Positions 54,955 through 64,000 of a DNA stretch of 64,000 bases are shown in pieces. The notes beneath the pieces were generated by a model. It was not told where the DNA came from, did not search any database, and was given only the letters and a program-made list of their open reading frames with translations. A program made the position numbers and the translations under genes. Every line of letters starts with the position of its first letter. Within the stretch, counting starts at the first letter, position 1. This DNA is from Bacteroidota bacterium (GTDB lineage Bacteria; Bacteroidota; Ignavibacteria; Tepidaquicellales; Tepidaquicellaceae): NCBI GenBank assembly GCA_018266835.1, contig JAFDZP010000007.1:62001-126000 (forward strand), read 5' to 3'.

Positions 54955-55601
54955 TTTTTATGATTGGTTATTAATTCGAAAATCGGTGTAATGTGTTTAA
55001 GCAATATAACAATTACAATCGAGGAACTTAATGCAAATAATAAGGTAAAGGTCAACTCTTTGCCAAATGTTGTAAAGCCATAGGTAAAAGGGATAATTAA
55101 GTCCTGTGTAAAAATCAAAGCCATAGGAATTAAAATCAATCCGATTACCGTGGCAATATGAACATTGTCCTTAATTTTCCTTACTATGAAATAAAACAGA
55201 AGCCAGTAAATCACGAGCCAGAAATTCATTACGAGTAAAATTCCTGCTCCCGTTGCAAGTCCCCTGCCGCCTTTAAATTTTATAAAGACAGAAAAATTGT
55301 GACCAAGTACTAAAAGAACTAAAGGTATAATTGTAAAATATAGATTCAGTTTTAAAACATATAAAAGAATAATAGCCGGAATTAGTCCTTTGAATAAATC
55401 GAAAAGCATTACAAGTATTCCCGTTGATTTCGAACCCGTTACATCGTACGAATTCATTGCGCCGACATTACCCGTTCCCTCATTTCTTATATCAAGCTGA
55501 TGCCTGAATTTAAGAACTAAATAAGCAGTCGGAATAGAACCTATTAAATAATAAGCAATACACAAGCCCCAATACTCAAAAGATGTTAAAGTGAAATTCA
55601 T
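54951..55601 (-). CDS. plsY: Glycerol-3-phosphate acyltransferase PlsY
   Basis: PlsY adds the first acyl chain to glycerol-3-phosphate, using acyl phosphate, to begin phospholipid synthesis. The 216-residue membrane protein has five hydrophobic segments and the family motifs GTGNVGAMNSYD, GSKSTGILVMLFDLFKG and GHNFSVFIKFKGGRGLATG. Its stop overlaps the start of the transketolase subunit by 4 bases. Confidence 0.93.
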
Positions 55602-55657
55602 ATTATTACCATTTAATCATTTATTAAATTCACATGAACAGGATTAATTCTGAATTC

Positions 55658-56524
55658 TTAAAGCGGTCTGCAAACCATTACTCCCGATTGCTTTTTATTA
55701 CCCATTATGTAATCCTGAATTGTCCCGTCGGAAATTATGACTTCTTTTTTCTTAAGCGATGCATTTAAAAAATAAGGGATGCCGTTCTCTTTATAAATAA
55801 TTCCCGTGTGAGCAATATCAAGTCCGCCGACTTCAGAGGTAATTCCGATTATGTCACCGGATTGCAACGAATCAAAAACACTTGGTAAATCTTTAATGGG
55901 TATATAATAATTTTGTCTGCTGTTAATGTTGTTTTCAACCGCCTGCATTTGCGCAACGTTGTCGGGATTGTTTTTCAGTGCGGGATAGGAGTCAGTATGA
56001 GTTGTCATAAAATCAATTGTCTTGTTATATTCAACTCCGCCGATTTCTTTTGTGATATCTCTTACAATGCCTTTTTTATCATTGTCATAAATCCAGTCGG
56101 AAAAATAATGAAGTCTCGAAGGATATCCGTCTATCTTGCCGTCTCTGTATCTTATCTTCTCGAGTTCTTTTTTATAGTTTTCAAAACTTGTATCTCCCTG
56201 CTTTATTATGCGGGACATCGTAAGAGCATTTTCGCAGAACGTGACACAATCCAGACCAGATACATAAACAATCAATCTTTCTTTATTGGGATTTACATCA
56301 AGTGTACCTGCAACGTAGGGAGTTGCCATAAAAGATTTTCCGACTTCAATAATAACTTCACTAATCGGTTTATCTTTTAAAGAAGCATCAAATGACTTTA
56401 ATATCTTCTTGCATTTCATATCTTCGTAGTCATCGCTTCTGTCATACGCTCTTATTAACGATGGGACTGCAATGCTTGAAATTCCGATTGCTGCAGTTGC
56501 TTTGAAAAATGTTCTTCTATCCAT
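55658..56524 (-). CDS. DUF1460 (NlpC/P60-like) exported protein
   Basis: The 288-residue protein starts MDRRTFFKATAAIGISS, a Tat-like signal. DUF1460 domain motifs follow: SGLDCVTFCENAL (a likely catalytic Cys) and DIAHTGII (a likely catalytic His), in the order of NlpC/P60-type amidases. These enzymes cleave amide bonds in peptidoglycan peptides. It stands alone between plsY (56 bases away) and the divergent GNAT gene. Confidence 0.87.
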   Translation of the reverse strand: MDRRTFFKATAAIGISSIAVPSLIRAYDRSDDYEDMKCKKILKSFDASLKDKPISEVIIEVGKSFMATPYVAGTLDVNPNKERLIVYVSGLDCVTFCENALTMSRIIKQGDTSFENYKKELEKIRYRDGKIDGYPSRLHYFSDWIYDNDKKGIVRDITKEIGGVEYNKTIDFMTTHTDSYPALKNNPDNVAQMQAVENNINSRQNYYIPIKDLPSVFDSLQSGDIIGITSEVGGLDIAHTGIIYKENGIPYFLNASLKKKEVIISDGTIQDYIMGNKKQSGVMVCRPL

Positions 56525-56632
56525 GTTTTGAATTCTAAAAATTATTGTAATTTATTTATTCTGATTATTAATATAAATTCATTAAATATTTAATTTAAAC
56601 ATAATTCTTCCGAATAAGTTCTGTAAAATCCC

Positions 56633-57097
56633 ATGAAAGTTAAAACAAAAGTTGAAATAATAAAGCCAACTAAAAAACAATCGAACGACATATTATTCTT
56701 AGTTGATGAACTTGCTAATTATGAAAAACTAAAGCTCCCTACAAAATCAGCAAAACAAAGATTACTCAGTGATATCTTTTCAAAGAAACCGTTAATCAAT
56801 GTTCTGCTTGCAAGAGCAGATGATAAATACATCGGATATGCTTTTTACTTCTTTTCATATTCATCCTTTCTTGCAAAACCGACTTTATACCTCGAAGATA
56901 TATTTATCCTCGAAGAATACCGCCGCGTCGGAGCTGGGAAATTATTTTTTAAAGAGCTGAATAAAATTGCTAAGGCAAAAAATTGCGGAAGGATTGAATT
57001 TATAGTTCTTGACTGGAACAAAAGCGCCATCTCATTCTATAATAAACTTGGGATTAAAGAATTAGACGGCTGGAAATTTTTCAGAAAGTCATTCTGA
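56633..57097 (+). CDS. GNAT-family N-acetyltransferase
   Basis: The 154-residue protein has the acetyl-CoA-binding motif EEYRRVGAGKLFF (residues about 103-115, of the RxxGxG/A type) between typical strands (YLEDIFIL and GRIEFIVLDWN), and the C-terminal NKLGIKELDGWKFF. The fold resembles diamine acetyltransferase-type members; the substrate is unknown. It is divergent from the DUF1460 gene and convergent with dnaB. Confidence 0.9.
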   Translation: MKVKTKVEIIKPTKKQSNDILFLVDELANYEKLKLPTKSAKQRLLSDIFSKKPLINVLLARADDKYIGYAFYFFSYSSFLAKPTLYLEDIFILEEYRRVGAGKLFFKELNKIAKAKNCGRIEFIVLDWNKSAISFYNKLGIKELDGWKFFRKSF

Positions 57098-57107
57098 TTT
57101 TAATAAA

Positions 57108-58586
57108 TTAAAACGGTTGGTCTACAGGGACATTCCCATTACCATTTACATTTTGTTCAACTATTCCAGCTATGGAATGAAGATCTTTGTTTTCAAAGGT
57201 TGCATATTCTCCTAAGAAAACCAATTCAAAATCTCCTATTGGACCATTTCTCTGCTTACCAATTACAATTTCTGCTTTCCTACTCATCTCCAAAAAACTA
57301 GGGTCATTTCTATCAATTTTAAGTCCTATAATAGGTCTATTTACAAAAATAATCATATCTGCATCTTGTTCAATAGCACCTGATTCACGTAAATCACCAA
57401 GTTGAGGTTTCCTATCTTTTGTCGCTTTCGTTTCTACGTTTCTATTTAACTGTGCGCATGCAACAACTGGTATTTGTAGTTCTTTTGCAAGTGCTTTTAA
57501 TCCTCTCGATACATAAGCAACTTCTAAGTCTCTTCTTTCTGCATCATCTTGACCTCTCACAAGCTGGAGATAGTCAACTACAACCATATCAATATTATGT
57601 TCATGTTTCAAACGTCTTGCCTTAGCTCTTATTTCAAGAATAGAAAGCTCACTTGAGTCATCTATATATAAATCAGTTTTTAACTTGCCAAACCCCTCAG
57701 CAACTTTTTGCCATTCATGATTCGGTAATTTACCAAGTTTTAATTTTTTACCATCAACTTGCAAAACACTCGCTAGTAATCTGTAGACCAATTCTTTATA
57801 TGACATTTCCAGAGAGAATATGGCGACCTTTTTTCCAAATTTTATTGCTGCGTTACTTGCGATGTTCATTGCAAATGCAGTCTTACCATGGGAAGGTCTG
57901 CCAGCAATAACTATCAATTCAGACTTATGAAATCCTCCTGTTAAGCCATCTAATAAATCATATCCAGTAGGTACACCTTCAACTCCTTTGCTAGTTCTTC
58001 TTTCATTTAATTCAATAATTATGTCTTCTATCTCGTCTTTAACGGAAATAACTTTTTTCTTCGCTAAAGATTCGGATATATCGAGTATTTTTTGTTCTGC
58101 TTCATCAAGTATAGAAAAAGTATTATTAGATGAATCAAGACATTTTTCAACAATTCTCGAAGAAATATTGATTAAATTTCTTAAAATATGTTTTTCTGCA
58201 ATAATTCGAGCATAATAAACACTGTTTGCTGACGTAGACACAGAATCAACTAATTCCAGTAAATACTCAATACCTCCAATCTCCTCAATGACTTTCATCT
58301 TTTTAAGTTCATCTTCCAATATGTGAATATCAATTGGTGCTAACCTGCTATTTAAAAGAGTCATTGCATGAAACACATGCTGATTTTTTTTTATGTAGAA
58401 ATGTTCGTATGTAAGATGTTGCAAAATTTCATTCATTACTTGGTTATCTATTAAAATAGCACCAAGAAGCATTTGCTCGAAATCTTGAGCATTTGGAGGA
58501 ATATTAAAATCCTTTTTGGATTTGAAATCGAAATCTTCGTTTAAATTATCTCTCTCGGTTTCTTTTCGGTTATATTTTTTAGCCAT
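57108..58586 (-). CDS. dnaB: Replicative DNA helicase DnaB
   Basis: DnaB unwinds DNA at the replication fork as a hexamer. The 492-residue protein has the N-terminal helical domain (PPNAQDFEQMLLGAIL), the linker, and a RecA-like C-terminal domain with Walker A GRPSHGKT (229-236), the Walker B-like VVDYLQLVRG and the loop DLRESGAIEQDAD. Length is typical. It is transcribed leftward, about 110 bases from the udg gene upstream. Confidence 0.96.
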   Translation of the reverse strand: MAKKYNRKETERDNLNEDFDFKSKKDFNIPPNAQDFEQMLLGAILIDNQVMNEILQHLTYEHFYIKKNQHVFHAMTLLNSRLAPIDIHILEDELKKMKVIEEIGGIEYLLELVDSVSTSANSVYYARIIAEKHILRNLINISSRIVEKCLDSSNNTFSILDEAEQKILDISESLAKKKVISVKDEIEDIIIELNERRTSKGVEGVPTGYDLLDGLTGGFHKSELIVIAGRPSHGKTAFAMNIASNAAIKFGKKVAIFSLEMSYKELVYRLLASVLQVDGKKLKLGKLPNHEWQKVAEGFGKLKTDLYIDDSSELSILEIRAKARRLKHEHNIDMVVVDYLQLVRGQDDAERRDLEVAYVSRGLKALAKELQIPVVACAQLNRNVETKATKDRKPQLGDLRESGAIEQDADMIIFVNRPIIGLKIDRNDPSFLEMSRKAEIVIGKQRNGPIGDFELVFLGEYATFENKDLHSIAGIVEQNVNGNGNVPVDQPF

Positions 58587-58695
58587 TGGTAGGTTTTCTT
58601 AAATATATACAATCGTACGTAACAAGTAAATTGAGATATTTACGAATTGACACTGACGTCCAATTGGCTTTAGGAAGGCAAAAAAACAGGTATAT

Positions 58696-59505
58696 TTACT
58701 TTTTTACAAGTTTGTCATACTCTTTTCTGAGCAGCTGCACATCTTCCCATGTAGGTCTTTTCCAGTTGGGATTTCTTAGCAATGCAGCAGGGTGAAATGT
58801 TACCATCGTTGGAATTCCCTGATATTCATGAAACTTTCCTCTCATTTTTCCAAGGGGCTCTTTTGAACGCAGCAATGTCTGAGCTGCAAATGTTCCCACA
58901 CATAAAATCAATTTCGGTTTTATAAGTTCAAGCTGCTTGAATAAATAAGGTTCACATGCTTCAATTTCTTCAGGCAATGGATTTCTGTTATTCGGTGGTC
59001 TGGATTTTAATATGTTGCAAATGAAAACTTCTTCTCTTGTAAAGTTTACTGCTTTCAAAATTTCTGTTAATAACTTACCTGCTCTTCCAACAAAAGGCTT
59101 GCCCTGCTCATCTTCATCTGCTCCGGGTGCTTCACCTATTACTACAAGTTTTGCTTTGGGATTTCCCTCGCCGAAAACAAAATTTGTCCGTGTTTTCCAT
59201 AACGGACATTTTTTGCATCCCTGAATTGCCTCACGCAAGTCCTGCAGATTTTTTGCATTCTGCCACTCTTCTTTGGTAGGGACTTTCGCTATCTTTTTTG
59301 CCATGTCATCGTTGGGATTTTCTGAATTAGGATAAGAAATAATTTCATCACTTACATTGTCGTTATTTATACCGGCTTGAATATCTAAATCATAAACACT
59401 GTCGGATTTTAATTCATCTTTATGAATAAGATAATTATAGTTCTTCTTGTAAAATTTTAAGTAGCTTTCAAAGTCCTTTAATATTTCATTAACTGTTTCT
59501 GACAT
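58696..59505 (-). CDS. udg: Type-4 (iron-sulfur) uracil-DNA glycosylase
   Basis: This family removes uracil from DNA and carries a 4Fe-4S cluster. The 269-residue protein has candidate cluster Cys 97 and 100 (CKKC), Cys 184 (ACEPYL) and Cys 202, the active motif [12 protein letters not shown] (124-135) and the HPAALLR motif (238-244). An N-terminal extension of about 90 residues is longer than in minimal family members. Its start overlaps coaBC's stop by one base. Confidence 0.92.
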   Translation of the reverse strand: MSETVNEILKDFESYLKFYKKNYNYLIHKDELKSDSVYDLDIQAGINNDNVSDEIISYPNSENPNDDMAKKIAKVPTKEEWQNAKNLQDLREAIQGCKKCPLWKTRTNFVFGEGNPKAKLVVIGEAPGADEDEQGKPFVGRAGKLLTEILKAVNFTREEVFICNILKSRPPNNRNPLPEEIEACEPYLFKQLELIKPKLILCVGTFAAQTLLRSKEPLGKMRGKFHEYQGIPTMVTFHPAALLRNPNWKRPTWEDVQLLRKEYDKLVKK

Positions 59506-60713
59506 TATAGAAAGAGTTTATCTAAAATTATATTTGCAAGTTCAAGCTTAGTCATTTTTTTGTATTTGTTAACACTCTTGTCATCTATTATCGAAGCCAC
59601 ATTAGTATCTGTACCGAATCCTGCGCCTTTTACATTGGGATTATTTAAAACTATAAAATCTAAATTTTTTCTTTTGAGCTTGCTCTTTGCATTTGCGACT
59701 TCGTTGTTAGTTTCAACTGCAAAGCCGACAAGTTTATAATTCTTTTTTTGCTCACCAAGATACTTTAAAATGTCAACGGATAATCCGCACTCAATGTTAA
59801 TCTTATTTTTAAAATTCTCTTTCTTAATTTTTTGTTTACTGATTTTCAATGGCTTGAAATCTTCAATTGCAGCCGTCATTACAATTGCATCTTTGCTTTT
59901 CATATTCTTCTTAACTGCATTAAACATCTGTTCAGAAGTTTCAACATCTATGCGACATACATTTTCAATCTGTAAATTCACAGGACCTGAAATCAAAGTC
60001 ACCTCTGCGCCTCTTTCACTCGCTGCCTGAGCTATTGCAAATCCCATTTTACCAGTGGAAGGATTTGTAATAAACCTAACTGCATCAATGTACTCTCTTG
60101 TCGGTCCCGCTGTAATCAGAACTTTCTTTCCTGCTAAATCTTCCTTCCTACCAAGTTCATTTTTCAAAAACTCAAGCATCACTTCAGGCTCAGCCATTCT
60201 TCCCATACCGACTAAACCGCTGGCAAGCTCGCCGCTCGTCGGTTCAATTATTTTATATCCGTAAGACTTCAGCTTATTAATATTACTCTGAGTGATTTTA
60301 TTCTTATACATATCATCGTCCATCGTGGGAGCAAGTGCTATCGGGCATCGTGTTGCAAGAATTGTTACAAGCAAAAAATTATCGCTCATGCCCGCTGCAA
60401 TTTTTGCAAGTGTGTTTGCAGTTGCAGGCGCAACGATAAAATAATCAGCCCATATCCCTAAATTCACATGCCATGTCTGAGTCTCAACTTTATTCAGAGT
60501 TTTCATTTCACCGTCAGGAAAAATGTTCATTATAACATCGTTCTTTGATAACGCTGATAATGTGACAGGAGAAACAAATTTAGCAGCATCTGGAGTCATA
60601 ATAACTCTGACTTCCGCACCCTCTTTAACAAGAAGGCGGACTAAGCGGCTCATTTTATAAGCAGCAATTCCCGCTGAAATACCTACTAATATTTTTTTAC
60701 CTTTGAGATTCAA
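59505..60713 (-). CDS. coaBC: Bifunctional phosphopantothenoylcysteine decarboxylase / phosphopantothenate-cysteine ligase
   Basis: CoaBC carries out two steps of coenzyme A synthesis. The 402-residue protein has the N-terminal CoaC flavoprotein part (GISAGIAAYKMSRLVR; catalytic His in TWHVNLGIWADYFIVAPATA; the conserved APTMDDDMY) and the C-terminal CoaB part (VLITAGPTREYIDAVRFITN, STGKMGFAIA). Typical length. One base of overlap with udg; the rpoZ operon terminator precedes it. Confidence 0.94.
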   Translation of the reverse strand: MNLKGKKILVGISAGIAAYKMSRLVRLLVKEGAEVRVIMTPDAAKFVSPVTLSALSKNDVIMNIFPDGEMKTLNKVETQTWHVNLGIWADYFIVAPATANTLAKIAAGMSDNFLLVTILATRCPIALAPTMDDDMYKNKITQSNINKLKSYGYKIIEPTSGELASGLVGMGRMAEPEVMLEFLKNELGRKEDLAGKKVLITAGPTREYIDAVRFITNPSTGKMGFAIAQAASERGAEVTLISGPVNLQIENVCRIDVETSEQMFNAVKKNMKSKDAIVMTAAIEDFKPLKISKQKIKKENFKNKINIECGLSVDILKYLGEQKKNYKLVGFAVETNNEVANAKSKLKRKNLDFIVLNNPNVKGAGFGTDTNVASIIDDKSVNKYKKMTKLELANIILDKLFL

Positions 60714-60751
60714 GAGTAACCGATTGGAATGAGTTGTAAGAATAAAAAAGA

Positions 60752-60783
60752 AATACTTACCTGAAAGTAATCAAGTAAGTATT
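60752..60783 (-). terminator. Terminator between rpoZ and coaBC
   Basis: On the minus strand, AATACTTAC and GTAAGTATT (9-base arms) surround a loop and are followed by TCTTTTTT. Placed after rpoZ, it would end the SDR/LOG-yicC-gmk-rpoZ transcript before coaBC. Confidence 0.8.
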
Positions 60784-60824
60784 CTAAAAAAACATATAAA
60801 TTTTAAGACAAGAATTTAAGCTTC

Positions 60825-61121
60825 TTAGTCTGCGCTTCTTTCTTTAAATCTGAAAGAAATCTCATCATTCAGAATTTCTTTGATAGCGCGAATTGTCGGC
60901 TTATTCTTTTGTTCGAACTCTAATGAAATATTCAGTTTATCCTGATTCATTATTGTATCGTCTTCTTCTTCTTTTGCGATGATTGGCTCAAGTCTCTGAT
61001 TGAGTTCCATTTTTTCTTCATCGTTGATTTGCTTGGCTCTTATTGAAGCGATTGCTACTGCTTCGTAAACATTCTGAGCTTTTGATTCAAATCTCTCAAT
61101 GTCTAAAGTTTGAATTGACAT
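60825..61121 (-). CDS. rpoZ: RNA polymerase omega subunit (Rpb6-like)
   Basis: The 98-residue protein begins MSIQTLDIERFESKAQNVYEAVAIASIRAKQ (31 residues), the Rpb6/omega fold found in FCB bacteria rather than the proteobacterial form. It has an acidic middle (KEEEDD) and an RFKERSAD end. Omega stabilises the beta' subunit of RNA polymerase. A good ribosome-binding site (AAAGGAG) precedes it. It directly follows gmk (2 bases), the usual order. Confidence 0.93.
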   Translation of the reverse strand: MSIQTLDIERFESKAQNVYEAVAIASIRAKQINDEEKMELNQRLEPIIAKEEEDDTIMNQDKLNISLEFEQKNKPTIRAIKEILNDEISFRFKERSAD

Positions 61122-61123
61122 GA

Positions 61124-61693
61124 TTATTTCTCCTTTAAGTTATTTTTATATTTTAAAATTATTTCGTTTGCTTCATTGACTGCCGTTGGGAGCTCCTTAT
61201 TTACCACAACGTAGTCAAAAGAATCTTTTTGATTTAACTCCATATCAAACCTCTTTATTCTGGTCTGTATATCTTCATGGTTCTCTGTTGCCCTGTTTAT
61301 CAGTCTTGTCTTTAAAGTCTCTACATCGGGAGGCATGATATATATTAGAACAGCTTTATCTCCATATAGTTTCTTTATTGAAAGAGCGCCTTTAACATCA
61401 ATATCAAAAATTACATTCTTTCCTTTTTCAAGACTTTCATCTATGAATGATTTCAGCGTACCATAGTAATCATCTTTGTAAACATTTTCGTATTCAACAA
61501 GCTCATTATTCTTTATCTTCTCATTGAAAGCTTCTTTAGTCAGGAAAAAATAATCGTGCCCGTGGACTTCATTCCCTCTTTTATTTCTAGTTGTAGCAGA
61601 GATTGAAAAAATCAGATCATTATGAATTTTTAAAAGCTCTCTAACTATTGTGGTTTTTCCTGCGCCCGAAGGTGCCGATATAACAAAAAGCAT
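61124..61693 (-). CDS. gmk: Guanylate kinase
   Basis: Gmk phosphorylates GMP to GDP. The 189-residue protein has the P-loop SAPSGAGKTTI (6-16), the GMP-binding region with TTRNKRGNEVHGHDYFFL, and FDIDVKGALSIKK. Length fits (about 190-205). It overlaps yicC by one base at its start and is 2 bases before rpoZ. Confidence 0.95.
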   Translation of the reverse strand: MLFVISAPSGAGKTTIVRELLKIHNDLIFSISATTRNKRGNEVHGHDYFFLTKEAFNEKIKNNELVEYENVYKDDYYGTLKSFIDESLEKGKNVIFDIDVKGALSIKKLYGDKAVLIYIMPPDVETLKTRLINRATENHEDIQTRIKRFDMELNQKDSFDYVVVNKELPTAVNEANEIILKYKNNLKEK

Positions 61694-62574
61694 TATTCTA
61701 TGTTTTGCAGCTGTTCCCTTATTTTTTCAAGCTCTTCTTTTAATGCCGAGACTCTCTGGGAAATTTCTGCGTTTAAGGATTTTGAAGCCATCGTATTTAT
61801 CTCTCTGTTAATTTCCTGCGTAAGGAAATTTAATCTTCTTCCTGCCAGTTCTTTAGAAGATGCATACTCTTCAAAGTATTTTGTATGACTTCTCAGACGC
61901 ACACATTCTTCACTTATATCAAGCTTCTCAGCAAGAAGAACTACTTCCTGCTCTATTCTGTTTTCATCGATTAGTTTTTTATCACCGAGTAAAAGCTCAA
62001 CTTTCTGAAATAATTTATCTCTTTCGTCTTTAATATTTTCCAGTGAAATCTTCTCAATTATTGCTGATTCGCTTTCAATCATTTTTACTCTTCCCATTAT
62101 ATCGTCACGTAAGCTTTCACCTTCTTTAATCTTCATGTTTATTAAATCATCAAGTCCTTTGTTCAGTAAATCAAGAATAAATTTAAACTCTTCATCGGAT
62201 AATTCATTCGAAACATCTTTTGCAATGAACTCTGAGAAAGTTAAAATATGCTCAAGCTTGATTTTTTCTTTTGAACCGATTGTCTTTCTTATATCTTTTA
62301 AAACATTGAAATAAGTTTTTACATTTTCCTTATCGACTTTGAAAACGTTTTCATCATTCTTATCGGAACCAACATTGATATAAATGCTCAGCTTGCCGCG
62401 GGAGATTTTCTTGCGGACAAGATCTTTTAATTCAAAATCTTTTGTGTATAAAAATTTCGGGTACTTAAAAGTTATTTCACAAAATTTATTGTTGACTGAA
62501 CGGATTTCTATGGAATAATTTTTATCCCCATATTGACCTTCGGCTTTACCGTAGCCCGTCATACTTACAATCAT
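61693..62574 (-). CDS. yicC: YicC-family endoribonuclease
   Basis: The 293-residue protein starts MIVSMTGYGKAEGQYGD, the family hallmark, and continues with IEIRSVNNKFCEITFKYP. It has a long helical middle and the C-terminal QEINREINTMASKSL block. YicC/YloC proteins act as endoribonucleases. It overlaps the LOG-family gene by 4 bases and gmk by one base. Confidence 0.94.
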   Translation of the reverse strand: MIVSMTGYGKAEGQYGDKNYSIEIRSVNNKFCEITFKYPKFLYTKDFELKDLVRKKISRGKLSIYINVGSDKNDENVFKVDKENVKTYFNVLKDIRKTIGSKEKIKLEHILTFSEFIAKDVSNELSDEEFKFILDLLNKGLDDLINMKIKEGESLRDDIMGRVKMIESESAIIEKISLENIKDERDKLFQKVELLLGDKKLIDENRIEQEVVLLAEKLDISEECVRLRSHTKYFEEYASSKELAGRRLNFLTQEINREINTMASKSLNAEISQRVSALKEELEKIREQLQNIE

Positions 62575-63386
62575 ACTGTCTTATTGTTTAATTTATATTT
62601 TACTGTCAATTTAGATTTGAGATATTCAAATCCTTCCTGGGGTGTTTCTACGTATTTCCAGAGTTTTAAATCCTCTTTTGATATCATTCCGAAATCGGCA
62701 AGGGCTTCAAGATTTATAATCTTATCCCAATACTCTTTTCCGTAAATGATAATGAACATTTTCTTGTGGAGTTTTTGTGTCTGTACAAGAGTTATAATTT
62801 CCATAAGTTCATCCAGAGTCCCGAATCCACCCGGCATTATTACAAGCGCCTTTGCAGGATAAGCGAACCAGAATTTTCTCATGAAGAAATAATGAAACTC
62901 AAAATTCAGTTCAGGACTTATATATTGATTCGGGTATTGCTCAAAAGGAAGCGAAATATTCAATCCCATCGAGTAAGCATCTGCCTTCGCAGCGCCTTTG
63001 TTTGCAGCTTCCATAATTCCGGGGCCGCCGCCTGAACAAATAACAAACTCTTTTTCTTTCGGTAATGTCTTAGACCACTTACTAAGAAGATAAGCCATTT
63101 CAACCGTATCTTCATAGTACTTTGACATCATTAAATCCATCTCAGCGCGCTTAAGTAATTCAGCTGAAGCGTTATCTTTTTTCAGCTTCCTCAGATTTTT
63201 TTCTGCCTGAGCTTTTGATTTCACTCGTGCAGAACCGAAGAAAACAATTGTATGATTTATTTTATACTTCTTAAATCTTTCAAGAGGTTCAAGATACTCT
63301 GTTAAAATTCTTACGCTTCTTCCTGCAGGTGAGTTTAAAAACTTTGCATTGTGATAAGCCTTTGGTGCTTTTATTATTCGTGCCAT
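62571..63386 (-). CDS. LOG-family (TIGR00730) Rossmann-fold protein
   Basis: The 271-residue protein has the LOG motifs GGGPGIMEAANKGA (about 119-132) and PGGFGTLDELMEIITLVQTQKL (about 192-213 split by a short segment), which form a nucleotide-monophosphate-binding site. Bacterial members are nucleotide 5'-monophosphate phosphoribohydrolases or lysine-decarboxylase-like proteins. An N-terminal extension of 50-60 residues is longer than in minimal members. 4-base overlap with yicC and 9-base gap to the SDR gene. Confidence 0.92.
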   Translation of the reverse strand: MARIIKAPKAYHNAKFLNSPAGRSVRILTEYLEPLERFKKYKINHTIVFFGSARVKSKAQAEKNLRKLKKDNASAELLKRAEMDLMMSKYYEDTVEMAYLLSKWSKTLPKEKEFVICSGGGPGIMEAANKGAAKADAYSMGLNISLPFEQYPNQYISPELNFEFHYFFMRKFWFAYPAKALVIMPGGFGTLDELMEIITLVQTQKLHKKMFIIIYGKEYWDKIINLEALADFGMISKEDLKLWKYVETPQEGFEYLKSKLTVKYKLNNKTV

Positions 63387-63395
63387 AAAATCCGA

Positions 63396-64000
63396 TTATG
63401 AAATAATCGATCTTCCTCCGTCCACAGCTACTACCTGACCTGTAATGTATTTATTTTCGTTCACTAAGTAATTTATAATTGATGTAATATCGTTTGCTTC
63501 ACCTATTTTTTTCATAGGGTATTTTTTTGTTTCAGCCGGATTCACATTTTCATTTTCATCTCCTTCAATCCATATTGTTCCCGGAGCAATTGCATTAACT
63601 AAAATTTTCGGAGCAAGTTTCTTTGCCAGAAGATAAGTCATTTTTATAACTCCAGCCTTTGAAATTCCGTAAGGCATGTAACTTGTCCAGTTTAGTATTC
63701 CTCCAAGCGATGCCATGTTAATAATCTTACCCTGTTCAATATCGGAATTCATCATTATCTTCGCAGCTTCCTGCGCGCAGAAGAATCCGCTCTTTAGATT
63801 CGTATTTATAAACCTGTCGAATATCTTTTCATTGATATCAAAGAAATCATAGTTCTCAAATATCGCAGCGTTATTTATAAGAACGTCAAGCTTCGGAAAT
63901 TCCCTGCCAATAACTTTAAACATCGACTTTATTTCCGTTACTTTGCTGATATCAGCTTTTATCGGAAAAACTATTGAGCCGTTTTTAGCAAGCTCATGGC
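63396..64000 (-). CDS. Short-chain dehydrogenase/reductase, 5' end outside the window
   Basis: The frame is open to the last base of the window, so the start (and the TGxxxGxG cofactor motif) lies beyond. Visible are VLINNAAIF (NNAG-type motif), the catalytic YMPYGISKAGV (Tyr and Lys of YxxxK) and the C-terminal TGQVVAVDGG motif. The substrate cannot be named. It precedes the LOG gene, so this operon may begin with this reductase. Confidence 0.88.
   Translation of the reverse strand, partial: HELAKNGSIVFPIKADISKVTEIKSMFKVIGREFPKLDVLINNAAIFENYDFFDINEKIFDRFINTNLKSGFFCAQEAAKIMMNSDIEQGKIINMASLGGILNWTSYMPYGISKAGVIKMTYLLAKKLAPKILVNAIAPGTIWIEGDENENVNPAETKKYPMKKIGEANDITSIINYLVNENKYITGQVVAVDGGRSIIS

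Overview
This 64 kb window is a chromosomal stretch from a low-GC (roughly one third G+C by eye), Gram-negative bacterium of the Bacteroidota/Chlorobiota (FCB) side of the tree. My best guess is Ignavibacteria or a close relative. The reasons are: type IX secretion (T9SS) C-terminal sorting domains of the YPNPFNPSTKI type on three secreted proteins, a PorV/PorQ-like outer-membrane protein, an Rpb6-like omega subunit next to gmk, many exported beta-rich proteins of unknown function, and weak Shine-Dalgarno signals with frequent TTG/GTG starts. No rRNA, plasmid, phage, transposase or CRISPR array is visible. The taxon is an inference, not a proof.

Layout. 1-5759: three exported proteins in one tight operon (a 5'-truncated beta-rich protein, an FN3 protein, and a large protein ending in a probable outer-membrane barrel). 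5760-7035: a membrane-anchored diheme cytochrome and a divergent coiled-coil lipoprotein. 7058-11567: a leftward housekeeping run (recJ, yebC, ruvC, ruvA, ppa) interrupted by a cluster of perfect palindromes. 11587-12958: tRNA-Leu(CAG), a small orphan membrane-protein gene bounded by imperfect direct repeats, and a mosaic of hairpin repeats. 12959-16059: an ABC ATPase without a permease beside it, an outer-membrane protein and an RsbW-like kinase. 16279-25333: a T9SS cargo protein, a sugar-phosphate transferase and two paralogous Omp28-like T9SS cargo proteins. 25373-31141: a metallophosphoesterase; a three-gene cysteine-rich/HMA/YHS metal-handling locus; and a lipoprotein/methyltransferase/pepT operon. 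31240-34927: a HicBA toxin-antitoxin pair, DinB, an orphan gene and two tandem TsdA-like diheme cytochromes. 35108-39400: a secreted repeat protein and ComEC. 39631-44041: a five-gene cluster of exported proteins of unknown function. 44121-49706: nucleoside phosphorylase, a thermonuclease-fold protein, a lipoprotein, an outer-membrane protein, an M23 peptidase with a CTG start, and guaB. 49866-56524: small proteins, DinB, BI-1, the PorV-like protein, DUF2200, a split transketolase, plsY and DUF1460. 56633-64000: GNAT, then the leftward dnaB, udg, coaBC, rpoZ, gmk, yicC, LOG and SDR genes.

How the parts fit: cargo with T9SS tails plus the PorV/PorQ-like protein fit a T9SS elsewhere in the genome. 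RuvA/RuvC, RecJ, type-4 UDG, DnaB and ComEC cover DNA repair, replication and uptake. Three c-type cytochromes imply periplasmic electron transfer. The most system-like unknowns are the cysteine-rich metal locus (26843-28533), the exported five-gene cluster (39631-44041), and a family of intergenic REP-like palindromes at several loci. All functional statements rest on motif recognition by eye; no search was run.
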